Numbered from the stretch's first letter, positions 1 to 13,699 are shown. The stretch: 64,000 nucleotides of DNA from Toxoplasma gondii ME49 (GCF_000006565.2 NC_031476.1:892458-956457); one strand, 5' to 3'. The notes: generated by a model not told the origin, from the sequence alone. A program made the numbers and translations.

Positions 1-3000
1 GCGCACGCCAGTTGACAGCCTACTGTTCTTAAGCCATAGACAAAGTCGACGACCTGAGTTCATTTATGAATCTAGGTGGGTGAGTGCGTCTGTAGCGTGT
101 ATATGCTCATCTCTGTAGACTTGCGTAGACGTATGTATATGTGCGCATGCCTTGCGTATAACTGTATGTCGGCATGTGTCTGTATGCAGACGCCATTGCT
201 GCATGCAGCATGAGTCTCATGCTTTCAATCCGGGGGGCAGGGGGCTCGGTAATGGTGACTAGAATGGTAGGGCACCACCAGGTTAGAGCTCTTCGACTTC
301 TCTGTCCATTGCCTTCTTTTCAGGTGCAGCGTTTACGTTAATCCCAGCCCGGCTGTCATTCTCAGTCCTGGTAAATCAGGTGGCTTCGGCTTCATTGGAG
401 CTTCGCAACACTGGCACGGTGGCATTTACTTTCTTGTGGACCCCTGAGAAAACAGCGTGTGACACTTCCAATGATCTCTTCATTAGTAATGACGAGGGCA
501 TCCTTTTTCTGCCAGCGGATACAGCAGGTGAGTGAGCTGTCTGAATCCTCTCCAGCGCAACCTCCACGAAAACTCAGCAGGGCAGCACGCAGCAGATTTA
601 CGTAAAAACTGGTCAGTAGTGGGGTGAGGTGTCATGCAGCTTCCCATGCAAATAGTGACGATCATTTTTTTCGAAAGTAATGCTGGTAACGGGAATGAAA
701 TTTTTTGTTTATGTCAAGTGCATTCCGGTCACCAAGGCAACTAACTGAAGACGCAACAACGATAATGATGAATAATGATGAACATGCATGGCGCATTTTC
801 TGGTGTTTCGACAGAAAGAAATAAGCGAGTCTCTTGATGGTAGGGTGTGTGCATTTTTTATCAAGGTCGGAGCTCCCACAGTTGTTTCCAAGTCTCTTCT
901 GAAGCTGCGCGTCATTGAGTCCTGTAATTTGGATTATCAACGAGATTTCTGTGGTATTTTCTTTTGAAGCCGAACGTGCAGGCCGCCTGTTTTGCAGAAC
1001 GTTCAAAGGAATCATTCTTCCTGGTAACTCAGAACGCATTCAGTTTTCCTTTCGGGCGACCAGCCAAGGGGTATACCATGGGACGTGGAGGCTGACGCTT
1101 ACACCCCCAGGGGAGAGACAAAACCCCATTCTCGTGCCCATGTGGGCAGTCGTAGAGGGCATCGATGATAGTGCGCCTTCTGTCCACGACTTGGAACAAC
1201 GGCTACGTCGACGTGTGATCGGACAGTACATCAAGGAGATTCTCATAGTCCTTGTGGACAATTTACCGTATGGCGACACGTCAGGCCTGTGTAAGCAATG
1301 CTGTAAAAGACAGTCACACAGCAAATCTCTACGAACCGGCGATGCGAAACGGGGACTCAGTCGTCGCTCTCCGTACAAAGCTGGCAGTAAGAAGGCAATG
1401 AATGATCTTAGCTGGACCATTCACTGTTATTCCTCCTGAAATTCGCCGGGTGGTTGGCAGGCTCGTTCTTCGTCCACTCGGGCCGGCATCTTTGCTTTCC
1501 TCAAAAGTGTAAAGTATGTGGTACCGCAGTTTCTTGGATATAAACCGAAAATAACATGCTCTTCCACAAGGCAGCCGCAGTTTAACTCACTACTGTCGAC
1601 ACCACCACTCAGATTCTGCGTTTCACAAAGTTGTGCTCCTCAGCTTCCTTGTCCACGACGTCCGCTGTTCAGGTGTGGAACGGGCAAATATCCGAACATA
1701 CAAGTTCGAGCATATCAACTCGCTGTACCGCGTAGACGGTGCAGAAGCAATTGTCAAAGACTTCTTGAAGATTCGTGAGGACTTACGAGCCTTCAAAGAA
1801 GCTCTCACGTTGAAAGAAGCCGAAAATGCTGGACATCCTCATTCTGCATCGCCGCACCACGCGCCTAAAATTGCTCATCCAGGGACTGAGGAGTCACTGT
1901 CACTTGCAGTCCTCTTCGAGGAGATATTCATGCTCGACAGCATTCACTTAGAAGAAAAGAGACGCTTCGCCCTACGCCTTCAGATTCTCAGCAGCACTGC
2001 TCAGGAATTCAGAGCGCGGTACTCTACAGGTCCAGCCTCCCTGATGGAATCCATTTTTACCTCACTAGTTCCAGCTTGCTGTAGCGCCATCGCGGACGCT
2101 CGGGACCGGGCTGGCCAGCCCACCATGATGCCACAGTGGCTTCCACCGGGTAGGACAGTTTGTTTGTAGATCATTTTTTGAAACGCTCACAGAGCGCGTT
2201 TCAATAATGTAGTGACTCAGGAGCTGTGTGGTGGAGTCACTTCCCTTACTGACTAGACGGCGAAACAGTGTCTGCCTGTCATGAGAAGCTGCCCTGGTCT
2301 CCCCACCTGGTTTTGACAGTAAACAATTGCCGGTGCCGATGAACGGCTTGTCTTTGATAGTAATTCTGAGACGGCCTGGCATCTCGTTCGATATGATTCG
2401 TCAATAAATGCTCGAATACGTATAACGTTTTTCCAGTGTGTCTTATGGTACTGCTACAACGCTCACGCAATGTAATTGCACGTCATTTTAGTAATGGAGT
2501 GTAGACCGAGCACCAATGGTACAGTGATCCGATAATCAGAAAGGGCATTGTGAAGTGTATATACTTCACCGTTGATTGATACATTTCTACTGATAGCTGA
2601 GCTACTCCTCAGGACACAAGCTACGGGACGAATCCGTTGTCCTTGCGACACATAGTCCTGAACGCCTAGGCTCCCAGCAAATGGTGCCGTCGTCGAAGCC
2701 GACTGATAACATTACAACATATCGTTTGACATCACAGCAGCCGCATTTGTCTTACAAAGAAGGGCTGCACGCCTCGCGATGCGGGCGTTCGCAGACAATC
2801 AGTATCCCGGACTGGCAGGAAGTAGCAGCAGAAGTCCTTGCAAAAACATTCCGCCAACATCTGGAAGACTGGGAACTGGACGCGGTCTTGAGCCACGCCA
2901 ATCATGTGTTGCTGCACAATTTCACGGAGATGCTCGACAACACAGGCCCCGTACTGGACCATGCAACACCCAACACGGTAGAACCAAAGCTGGAAAAAAT

Positions 3001-6000
3001 GGAGGCTTCCACAATGAAACTCCTTGTCGATCTCTGCTTGAAAGCTGACCTCGATCATGCAACACCAGGTGAGCAATACCGCAGACCACTGCGCATGTAG
3101 AGTAACCTTACCTTCAACTAGCCGCTTCCTGGAAGTGTTCCATCTCGGCCTTGATTTGACTTGTAGATTTTCCATGGTCTGCAGTGAGTGAACATTCAAA
3201 CGTATCCGGGGCGAAGCATTATTGCTACGCCAATCACTCACACGACTCATTTTTTACTGAAGTCTTTTGTCCTGCTCTGAGCGGCACATCAGTCTACACT
3301 CGGCAATGACTCGGGCTGTAGATAGAGCAACACATCAACACGATGAGCTTGAAACACTTTGCCCATTCAGTTCCCTGTGTAAGACACCACTTCATTCAAA
3401 AGAACGTATACCGTTGTAGGGAGGTCATATGGTTTCCTTGGCCATGGTTTTGGCGGAGCATGCCTCGCCCCCCCGGTGTCTTGTACATGGTGAAAAGAAA
3501 ATCGGATGCATCACTGTGAGATCATACTATTTTGATTGTCGTCTTCGCACCTTAGCACAATGTCTGCTGACATGGGTCGGCAACAGAGAAAATAGGTTGG
3601 CTTTTATGTCAGTCGTCTACACTACCTCCAATGACGTGTCTCCTTTGACGCCAAGCTTGTGACCTTCTTAGGCCAAAACGCGGCTCTTCTATTAGGAGGC
3701 TCGATGATTCCGCAGAAGGTTAAGGTTTCCGATGGCGACGAGAGAGACAGAATTCTCGCGCAAGTCCGAAAATCCTTCCAAGTCGTCGAATACATCATCA
3801 GACAATCGACACAACAGCTGCTTGTTGTTCTCGATAGCGCAACAGCGCCGAATGTCCTAGCAATTGAGGACATTTCTTTTGAGGTGCTCACCCTAATATG
3901 TGAAGAGAATGAAGCGACCTTTCGATGCCTAACTTCCGAGGAGGATATTTGGGACTTCATTGATGAAAAACTTCCAGAGGAATGGGATTCAGTGAGAGGA
4001 CCGCAGGTGGCAGAGACGGCCCCGGAGACAGTGGTGTACTTCATCAATCACTGGTCACGATTCGTATATCTAGCTCTGTCATTCATTTACGAGAAGCAAA
4101 TTGACAAAGTCGAGAAAGAGGCTGTTGACGCAGAGAGGGATGGCAGTATCACTGCACTGTCAGGAGACTGGAAGCCTCGAAAAGAATACCACGGAGAAAA
4201 ACACATCTCTTTGTTGTTTCATGTACTAGGAGTTGACACGATTGTCCTCGACTACTTCCCCTCAAGTGATATGGACTTGCCGTCGTCCATCACCACCTGG
4301 CAGTCATTAGTGCCAGCTAAGCGAATACTGGGACCCTACATCCGCCGCTTTCTGCAGAACCTCTGCGTGTTCTTTGGCCTGGAGCTAGAGGGCATGCGAC
4401 AGGCAATAGTGGAGAACTATACAGAGACAAAAGATAAGTTAAAGCGGTGCTACTCGTTCAACTCGCTGGCTGACTATACTGTAGACTCCATTAGGCGCCG
4501 AATCTTCGCACACAAACGATCGGCGCCAGATTCGCTAGCAAATCGGAAAAAGCGAATGGTAACCATCATGACATTCTACTGTGATGATTTCTGGGATACC
4601 GATTCAGTAGTTGCCGTGAACCGAATAACGGAGTTAATGGATCTCCTTGAGAAAGTGGTTACCTTCTCTGCGTCGACGACCATTTTCCTCTGTGGAGATA
4701 TCTGCACAGTTTTGCTAGCGTTCCTGTTCGACGGCAAAGTAGAGGTTCACTCGAAGGCTCATGACAGAGATGAATCGCTACGGTCCGACGACTTCGATGA
4801 GGGCAACAACCGCTATGAAAGCTCAGGGGCTTGCTTTGCTAAAGCGGATTTCGTGCTCCCGCACGTAGATAGGGCAGCGATGGTGGAAGGACGTCTTCAC
4901 GCTGGCGAGGGGACAGAAGCGATGCCCTCGGAAGTACTGGTGTCTTGTTCAGACACCGGAGAAGCGTCACCAGGGAAGGCAACTACGGCAAAAAAGAGCG
5001 AAGAACGATTCGCAAGCAGAACCTCTCCGTCCGTCACGCCACACAACATGGAGGGTCGTCAGAGCTCGTCCATCAGGCGGCCACAAGTTGAAAAATCCAG
5101 TCGTGGACGTCGTGGTCTTGTGTTGATGCGAAAGTTCCCCGGATGGTCGAAATACGCAGCCATCGTAGCGGAAGCATTCAAACGTATATTGTCTACTGGT
5201 AAGCTCTCCCCAACTTGTTAGTTGTCATTCAAGTTTTGGATCTTTGTTTGCACCTCTCCATTCTCGAAAAGTCGTGCAGTTTAAATGCAAGATCATAGAC
5301 AGCAAACGGGACCATCCGTGCTAATGTCGTGTCTGAACGCGCCTTGGGGCGATGAAAAGCTCCGTAAACTCACTATGTCTCGTAGTCGCGCTCTTCCTCT
5401 ATGGACGACAGCTGAACGGCGACAAATATCGCTTTGCTTTCCTCGGGACATCCTCCTGCGGATAGAAAATGTGAGGAGAGCGAAGGAAGCTCCCAGCCAA
5501 CAACCTCGGAAAATAAGTGGCGCAAGATATCGACAATCTCAAGGCGATGGCGCGACGTCTGAAAAATCGCCGACATCGAAACCTTTCACAAGAAAACCAC
5601 TAAGAAGGCCCCTGCAGGCATCTGATGAAAGTCGTCCTTCAACGGAACACAGCTGTACGGGTGCCTCTGTAGAGCTACCACAACCCGATACCTTCCTGGA
5701 CGGCGATGAAAATGTAGTCTGCTGCCAGCTGCCACCAAGTACCCAGATGCTGAGTTGGTTCTTGCGGAAATGGGCGACTCCTCATCAGTACCCGTTGGAA
5801 AAGGACCTACGGGACGAGGATAACATTAGTGAGGAGGTCGCAATATACTGGAGTGCTGGCCCGACGCTGCTCCGGGATTTGAAAGAAGCCATTCTCACAA
5901 GTGATATTCTATGTTATTTGGGTGACGCTTTGGAGAGATACAGTGAAAGGAACAGCAAAAGCACATACGACGTGGCATTGCCAACAGCCTGTCCGACGTC

Positions 6001-7052
6001 TTGTACAGCCGAGTTCCTCAGTGTCCTCAGCGTTCTCTTGCCAAGCGAGTACGTCAGTTCTTGTCGCGTACTACATCCGCCAAGCGGTTCACCTAAGGAA
6101 ACCCCACGCATTCGCCAGGTTCCGAACGCAATGTATTTTATTTCTTCCCTTAGAAAATCCAAATCTTTGTTCTGTCACCGCTCCAATGGCGATTTACCTT
6201 TCAGATTCTCCTGGTGCCTGAGTAGCACCCATTCGCCAACCTGAACGTACCAATCAATATTTTACACAGACAAGACGCAAATAAAATCGTACATAGCACT
6301 TCATTCCACTGCGGCGACTCAACAAACTACTCGGTACCCTTTCGAGAATCACCTTTCTTCTTCCTGATACATTTGCCTTCTTGCAGCTCACTCGCTATGC
6401 GTTCGACAATTACCTTTGTTTCCCTGACACATTTCACTTCTTTCAGCCAGTCCCCTTCGGGATCAGTATCCGCCGGTAGCCAGAATGTTGATGAGGTCGA
6501 CGATGACAGTGACGTGGAAGAAGCCACAACGGTGAGTCGTATGTGAGCGTTTTGGGGAAACAAAGCCATCACGTCTTCCCACACTTCATGGGTTCGTCTC
6601 TCCTGATAGTCTACGTATATAGTCTTTCTTAGTTGCCTTCTATCCGTACATACTGCCGAGGCACCTTGTTTTCACATTCCAGTGGAAGCAGCAACGAGGG
6701 ACGATGATGGGGACAGAGACTCTTTTCGTCAGGCATCGCATGGATGTGCCTCGCTGGAGAGCAGAAACGACACCGATCCCCACGCCTTGCTCGTTGTGTC
6801 CCATTTACGCAGGCTCGTGCTCCAAGAAGATCAAGCATTGTCACCCAGCAGAACAGTGCTGGAGCTGGCAATAGTCTTCATCTAGCATTGCTTGTCGGAG
6901 GTATCGCGAACGAAGCAAACTGTCAAGGCATTTCGGCAGACGCGATAAATTGCTTGTCAAATGACGAAGGAACATCATTCATGCGAGTTTGTCGAGGGCA
7001 CCATGTACAGCTGCTTAGCCCCGCAGACAGCATTTTGCTGGACCTCAAATGA
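1..7052 (+). CDS. MYCBPAP: MYCBP-associated protein (MYCBPAP) with PGK-like C-terminal domain, 3' part
   Basis: The gene starts before the window. Likely exons are 1-79, 324-527, 982-1290 (acceptor possibly 969/970), about 1613-2149, about 2780-3068, about 3640-5199, about 5290-6060, 6447-6531 and 6813-7052. The second and third encode the MYCBPAP signature: an Ig/MSP-like strand with LELRNTGTVAFTFLW, then RTFKGIILPGNSERIQFSF and GVYHGTWRL. Their junction is phase-consistent (1/1), as is 6531/6813 (0/0). MYCBPAP is known as a central-apparatus protein of motile cilia (FAP147 in Chlamydomonas), so a microgamete axoneme role is inferred. From about 3030 to the stop the protein resembles a degenerate phosphoglycerate kinase (separate entry). 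A disordered insert of about 130 residues lies at 4740-5110, and the 5290-5700 exon part is also low complexity. The exon at 6447-6531 is acidic. Some junctions (1291-1613, 2150-2780, 6060-6447) are not resolved. Family call is firm; exon limits are approximate. Confidence 0.82.
80..323 (+). other. Intron of the MYCBPAP gene
   Basis: A GTGAGT donor follows TGG at 77-79. A pyrimidine-rich stretch ends in TTTTCAG just before the exon at 324. The 1-79 exon is open only in the frame beginning at position 2 and ends in phase 0 there, while the next exon needs phase 1. A small extra exon or a different donor may therefore exist inside this interval. No other gene is visible. Confidence 0.5.
3030..7052 (+). 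other. Degenerate phosphoglycerate-kinase-like domain inside the MYCBPAP gene
   Basis: PGK landmarks can be followed in the expected order. LCLKADLDHATPG (about 3030-3068) sits where PGK has its RVDFNVP strand. RKSFQVVEYIIRQSTQQLLV (about 3758-3817) matches the RI-alPTI-yll helix and strand. VYFINHWSRF takes the place of the LLENLRF motif. DYFPSSDMDLPSSI takes that of DAFGTAHRAHAS. NRITELMDLLEKV then FLCGDICTVLLAFL takes that of the KI-LL-KVD and GGGMAFTFL strands. FPGWSKYAAIVAEAFKRIL precedes IYWSAGPTLL, which takes the place of the WNGPMGVFE motif. VGGIANEANCQG and LSNDEGTSFMRVCRG close the domain like GGGDT and STGGGASLELLEG. The nucleotide- and substrate-binding residues of these motifs are mostly replaced, so a catalytically dead, structural domain is inferred. 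The assignment rests on motif order by eye, without an alignment score. Confidence 0.5.
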
Positions 7053-9559
7053 TGACTGCATAATCACTAATATTTCTATCATCGGGCGAGGTAAGCCTGC
7101 AGTTCAGATTCCAGGCCGCCGCTGAGTTTGAACCCTCGAATAAAAGTAGTCCTAACCACATCCCAGTCCCCCGGACTGAATATTATGTGAAAAGGGGTAT
7201 AATCGTGAACATCTTTTCAGGGACTCTTGTTGATTTCATCAGGGACTGACCGTCCCCGCCAAGACTCCGTGGGGCTCCCGCGTACAGTTCTACTTGTCTG
7301 CACGTTGACAACTCACGCCTCTAATGTTACAGGTGACATGGCGACGAAGCAACATCGGCTCGTAGGAAGACTCCAATTTATACACCATCTGTTTACGACA
7401 GGTCACATGTTATAAGCAGCGAGACCAATTTCGCACAGCTCTTGGGGAGTCGATCGATCGTGCCTCAGCTTCTCTGACGCGCATGGAAGCCCAGTGTTCA
7501 TGATTCCTTGTCTGAGACCGCTGATCGGCTACGTTGATCCAAGCACAAAGATCTGCATACTTGTAGAACATGGACTGCTTCCCTCCACAACCAGTGGAAC
7601 GTTTATACGATGATAAAGCTGCCATATTCGAGGCAGACTTGAAGATCCTAAAGCGGCGTCTAAAGGCGCACCTCTTTTGAACAGATAATATAGTAGAAGC
7701 CAGGCACATGATGGCGTGCTGCAGAATTCCAGCGGTGCAGAACTACGTTGCGGGGCCGTGCAAAGTAATCAGCTTTTGTGTTAACAATATAATCGGTGAA
7801 GTTCCGTTGTCACTCAGCCGATTTTAGCTGGCCCCTCAGATGTAGACGCCCTTGCCAGCGGCTAGCGCATCGTTGGAAGGACTGTACGTGTGTAGGCCAG
7901 TAGTCGGACCCGTGGCTGATGCCTTTCACGTGCTTGTCAGGCTCGCGAGGCGCTACTGGATGACGTGGAGCGGTTCCTTTATAACATAGATGGAGAGTGA
8001 GCGGCAACAAGTAAAACGAACAGATCTCCAAGATTATAACCGTCATTGTGACATAAACTAAAATTGCTCGCTATATGATGTAGCATCTGTCTGCAAGAAC
8101 TTCTCTTTGTCTGCCCTCAAAAGTGATAGACGATCTGGTTCTTGTCTGTAGGCTAAAGTCCGTGCGACGCTGCTCTTTGATTCAGACGGCTGGATTCCTT
8201 CCAGCACTTGATGGCAAGAAAGTGTCATATGAAGCTAAAACAGCGGAGCTGAGGCAGTTTTTTTCGCCAACCACAGCCACTGCGAATTGTGCAGCTCCGC
8301 CCGAATCACTCGGCATCCTGCCATTATGGTTATCGGCGCATGAACACGAGTCGGCTTCAGTGCCTAATTCGTCCATAAGCACCTGGTTTTCGGATTGGAT
8401 GTCGAACTACACAGATCACGAGGAGCACTGCGTCAGAGGCAAGGGCCCAGTCACAGCGTGCGGTTGCACAAGTTCCCGTCGGCCAAGGGCTAGTCTTCTC
8501 TCCATACCCTGATATGTGAGAAACGTGTACACTACAGCGATCCAGGGTCAAATTGAGAGCAGACGCAGTAGCACATGGTTACAGCAAACCGCAGACAGGA
8601 CCAATGGATAGTCACAAAGTGATACCGTGCGAGATTTGCGAGAGAAGACGTGCTACCATTGGAAAACATACAACTGATGACTTCGCCGCTTAAGCCGGAG
8701 ACCTACGAGCCCAAATTTATGTTGCTGGTGTGCGTCCCTCGATTATCTAAAGGAGGCGCAGAGTTGGATACCCCGCACACCACTACAAAATCACAATTAA
8801 AAAATGGGAAATTCTACGTCTCAGTCTAAAAGGCCGTCAGGTGCGTCAGGCCGCTAGCGCTTGTCCCGAGAGGCGTCCCCCTCTGTCCGCTCTTTGCGTT
8901 GGCGTCTATTGGCTGAGGGAAGGCGTGGGGGATGGCAACAGAAAAATTGCGAGACATATCATCAACTACAACATCCAGAGACACACGTGGTTCGTGCCCT
9001 GCACTGATTGCCGGAAAGAATTCTACAGCTGAGGCTTGGCGTCAACGGTGGGAGAACCCGTGACGTGGGATAGGTTCTGTTGCGACAGCGCATAATTCAG
9101 GTAGCGCCTTGATAAATAACAAGAATGTCTTTTTTGTCGTCTCGGATGACGTAGTGGTGGAAGCCACGCCTGTGTTCAACTAGGAAGTCGCCGGGACCAC
9201 GAATGCTGGTTTGGCATTCGCCCGGAAATGATCCGATATTAAGGTAAACGACAGGAGCGAATCTTCCATAAAAGGTGTACGCCCTTTGTTCAATGGCACT
9301 ACCTAGAATGAACAACATCATACTATATACATCGTCGCCCATCCCCGTACTACATTTCATGTCGTGAATTGCTGACGAATGAACATTTGATCATTCCAAA
9401 CTCGAATCTCAGAGAGTAATCCCGGAGTAATAAGGGAGGACATAAACATATAACGAACCCACAGGTCTCAATAGATTTTTTTTCAACACCCCATAATATG
9501 CTAGAAAATTCGACTAAGCCACGACATAGATGAAAAGGTGCAATGCTTAAAGGCAAATG
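7053..9559. other. Intergenic, no convincing gene
   Basis: Only short unrelated ORFs are present. One stretch on + (8123-8512) has fairly protein-like composition, but no start context, partner exon or recognisable family except a vague resemblance to the N-terminus of GPAA1-type proteins. Weak blocks at about 8390-8420 (GGATGTCGAAC...CACTGCGTCAGA), 8633 and 8935 resemble parts of the inverted repeat at 10187, 10440 and 10635. A third, much older copy of that repeat may lie here. Confidence 0.4.
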
Positions 9560-10945
9560 AAAGGCTACACGCCATAATTGCTCCTTCGCCGTCACACAAC
9601 AGCAACCGTCACTTCTCTCAGAATTTCGGAACTATCTTGCTAACGCCGTATCTCATCCGTACACGCTATCTACTTCGTCCCTGGCAAGGACAATCTGGAA
9701 GCTGTCAAAGCCGCAGTCCCAGAGACCGGTCCGAACGGCGTATCATCTGTTGCTATCGGGTTGGCAATGCCTCACTTGCTTAAGTGGGTCCGCCGTAAGG
9801 TACATGTCTTGTCACTGAAGAGTCAGAATCGCTTCCACTATTGACGACGGAGGATGAACGTTATACTCGCCCCGGGTTACCTCGTTCTGTGGCATTGGAC
9901 AATCATGGGAGATGCCTGCCATCATGCATGCTTCGCAGCCGATACTGCTCGTAGTAACTCTCTGCTAATTGAGCCGACAGGCTCTCTTCGATCACTTCGC
10001 GCAGAGATCACATTCTTATCAATCTCGGAAAGCATACCCGCGCTACCAGACGTAACAAACGGTTACGAACAGCATGTGCGCTACTGCCTTACTGCATAGT
10101 CATGCAAATCTTGTCAGTCCTCTCTCTGGGATCAAGAAGCGTGTCAGCTTACGTGCCAAGTTTGTCCATCACGGGCTTCTCTCTGATCGGATGTCGAACC
10201 TTAGACACCACGAAATACAAGTACAGCTCTCACTGCGTCAGAACCGGCGTCGCACTGACTGTTCACCTAGCATCTGCTTTCAGCAGGCCGTTGAAGGAGT
10301 AGAGTCTTTGACATACAGACACACAGAAAGGGCATGTAATTGTATCACCGGGAATTTGAGGTCGAGACACTCGCAGACGAGGCAGAACCGTCTCACAGGA
10401 CTCCGAAAAAAGGGATGAGTACATACGAGATGATTAAAACGATACAGGATTTGCGACAGGAATCACGCTACCGGTAGAACCCACTGGAGTCAGGATTCCG
10501 CTGTCTGCACTGTAGTGTGCGACTCATAATTTATGACGTTGTTCCTTGTCTGCTTCGCTGGGGCTCTAGGGGCTAGGCAGATTTAGGGACTCCAAAACAT
10601 CGCCATAGAGACTGCGGAAGGGGAGACGTCGGAGATGGGAACAGTTAAAAACAAGCGACCTCCTCGCCTCTAGCTGCAAATTAAATGCACAACCGAACCT
10701 CAACAGAGGCCTTCCTCAGTGTTTTCCACTGGCTGGTGGGGTTGACAGACACGGGAGTAGCATTGTACCGTCTCATGGGAATACAGAGGCCAATAAGGAC
10801 CTGCGAAATCTGTTGGTGCCGAAGACAGTGGATTTGTTTCTGCCATCTCTCTGCAGGCGTGATAGAGCAGTCCCATTATCGGTGGGTTCAATCACCACCG
10901 CCCCCCATTCTTCTCCGGCGTTCTGTCAAGCATGGTGACACGCCG
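9560..10945 (+). repeat. Left arm of a dispersed inverted repeat
   Basis: This segment matches the reverse complement of about 18755-20860. Identity is highest in the inner part: about 10381-10560 differs from the reverse complement of 19141-19330 by only a handful of bases, an estimated 90-95% by eye. It drops to roughly 75-80% toward 9600-9800. Homology stops abruptly after GCCGGATA near 10945. Relative to the right arm this copy lacks about 590 bases near position 9950. No transposase, tRNA-like end or clear terminal inverted repeat was found, so the class of element is unknown. Confidence 0.8.
9650..9843 (+). pseudogene. Decayed coding fragment in left repeat arm, possibly GPAA1-like
   Basis: Read in the frame of 9661-9843, the stretch gives HAIYFVPGKDNLEAVKA, then GPNGVSSVAIGLAMPHLL and KVHVLSLKSQ, ending at TGA (9841-9843). 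The pattern of strand, small-residue turn, hydrophobic helix and strand is reminiscent of the lumenal aminopeptidase-like fold of the GPI transamidase subunit GPAA1. That identification is weak. The corresponding right-arm copy is out of frame through a one-base deletion. No intact flanking exons are visible, so this is treated as a pseudogene fragment carried by the repeat. Confidence 0.25.
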
Positions 10946-13599
10946 GATAAAGCTGTCCCGTATTAGCATGGTGATTCGTGTGTGTTCTCGACATTCACAA
11001 TGGAAGACGAGTACGTCGCAAATACGCCACGGATGCCGGCTTCGCATGGCGTCAGTTTTCTTTATTCACGTCGAACTTTAACACGCGTTCACGCAGAGTC
11101 ACAGCAGAGTGCTGTGCCCGATGAAGGTTCAATTAGTGTTCCCATCGAGCGTCGTCTCTCCTTGTTGTCGAAACACAATTACGTCTTCTTCACAACGCTG
11201 GGCGTATTCTGACGAGGCGTTTAAGCCTCTCGACAAGCTCAGCGCCGCGCGCTTCCCTACCCGGCAACACGTGTAAAAAAGAACATCGACTGTAGTATAG
11301 TCAGCGTGAAGACCATCCACTGTATTATTACCTCCTGTCGGATGGCCGTCACGTTGAGGAACTCGAGAAGTATATCATTCCGTTGTTTCCAACACTCTTC
11401 GGAAAGATTTGGGTTCACTGCAAGGGACAAGACGAAGGCTTTCTTGGTAGGTCATGCAATATTTTCCAAGCAAAGAGTTATCCCAAGGGAATTCTAGAGA
11501 ATTGCAATGCTAACCAGATAAAAATTGAAGCTGGACACGGTCATAACATTTCGAGGTGCCTGACTTCTAGACATTACTCTTCCCTGATACCGATGCATCA
11601 CGTAGATGGTATACTCACCCAAACAATTAATCTTTTTGTGAAACCTAGCGCCAGCTAAATTGTGTTTTTGACGATTACACAGCTTAGTGGCTTGGGTAGA
11701 ACGAGGTCCACGTGAACGCCGTTTTGTCGGGAGAGCTGTGCAAATAGAGAAAGATTGACTTTCCCACGGAGGGGCAAGTTTTTGATTACTCCATTCAGAG
11801 ACAGGCTCAAAGAAAGTGCGTATTTTCCGTATCGGTGAGCGTAAACCGGTACGGGAAACAGGCTTCGATGAACGTCTGTGAGCCGGTGTTCTGTAGGTGC
11901 TGAGGAAAATGTAGTTAATCCCGGTGTAGCCTGGTCACTGTGTTTACGTGCTTGTTACGTCATGTGCATTTCCGAAGTCTCTCGGCTCGCTTGTCACGTG
12001 AAAGACTATCCTCCCGTAGATGTCTATGGCGTCCGAAACCTGCTTGCAACTTGTGAAACGTTTAGAATATGATTCGTGTATGAATCCATCGAAAACAGTC
12101 ACTCAAACACTGAAACATCTTTGTGTCGTGCATTGACTCCCGCAGAGGCACAAGAGGAAAAACAGAGGCGTGAGCCGCACTCCGTCATGCCCCGACACAT
12201 GATCGGCACCGCTCATGCATCTACGTGACTTCAATCAGCCCAACAAATTGCCCCTTGCTGGCACGCTGAGAATGCTGACACAAAAGAAAAAATGCGGATG
12301 AGGGACTCAGCATAAAATGATTGTGGGTTGACTCTCCACCGTCCGCATGCTGACGCTAGAAGTGTTATATATTGGATAGAGAATATAATTGTTCGTTGCG
12401 CACTCAGATGCGGGGACACCTATGTTCTCAGTGATTGCCACAGTGAATCCCATGGATTCGCATAGGGCCCATTGGATCCCCTGGCCGCGCAGTTCGCTTT
12501 GACGCGGCACAACAAGTGGGGACCAGCCGGTTGACGACAGTCGACCGTCTATAATTCGAGAAACAACCTGTTGATGGTAGTTCATGACAACCATTTGCAG
12601 GAGGGAATAGCCCGCTGCACCCGTGATATTGCTTCCGAGAATCCAAGCTGCGCCACCTCATGCATGGGCATCCGAAATGCTTGGAACGGTTTCTGCGACA
12701 ACCGGCTATACGATCGGGGCGATGAAGAGGATATTGTGTCCACGGTTCGTTCTCGGCGGGGCTCATTCCTCCTCAGCACGATACCCACCTCTACGAACAA
12801 TTGGGGTCCAGGCAGTTGTTGTGTGCAACCGTAGGTGGGAATCTTGGGCATTAAGCCTTCGTGTCAAGACGATGGTATGTTGACGGCTGCATAAATGCCA
12901 AACGAGCTGTCTTCACCATGACGGAGTTGGTGACAGGAAAAGCAGCTATCGGTGAAAGGACTGCCCCGACATGGTGGTGAGTAGCTTGCAGGTGGTTGCA
13001 CTGTTGGCATTCTTTAGCAGCACGGTACGCGACTACAGGAGTGCCACATAAAACGATGAAGCAAAACAACCTTCCATGACGCGAGGGGGCGTAGTCCGGC
13101 CGGATGCGAACGACAAGAAATATCCAAGGTGACGGTCTTACATGCATGCAAGACAAAGACGCACAGGCAGCGAAGCTAGCTAATCAATGAGCACTGAAAA
13201 GCTTTATCCTAGAGGCGTCAGCAGAACTCTCAGTTCCAGAATTTGTTTCAATGATGAGACGAGCTACTCCATCGAACGTCGATCCCTCGGATATACGAAC
13301 GTTTCACAGCAGACGGGGGCAGTGACATCTACCCTAAAGAGGCGACAAAGTCTCAGCTTTCTTTTGTTATTCTCGCATTGGCGCTTCTGGTTTAAGTGCG
13401 CAGAGATAAAGGCAATTGTTTTAGACCAGTTTCGAAACGCCGAAACACAGGCCGTCGTCACCTCAAACCCGCGGACATAGCATAGTCAAGAACACGAGCT
13501 TCTATTTAATGAAAATAGATAGACGACGTATTGAGGGTCGACTGATTTCTGGTGGGATTAAGTAGGCCACGAATCGGAATCTTGTCATTTTTGCTGACA
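10946..13599. other. Intergenic, nothing recognisable
   Basis: There are only short ORFs in all frames with no family resemblance, no paired splice sites joining open frames, and no tRNA or rRNA. The interval lies between the left repeat arm and a GC-richer island. Confidence 0.5.
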
Positions 13600-13699
13600 C
13601 ATGATGCTTGATGCTTATTTTGGTGAAGTCAGTTGTACCGCTCGATACCTATGTTGTGTCGCGATTTAACAAGAACACATTTGGCTGGACAGCTGAGAC

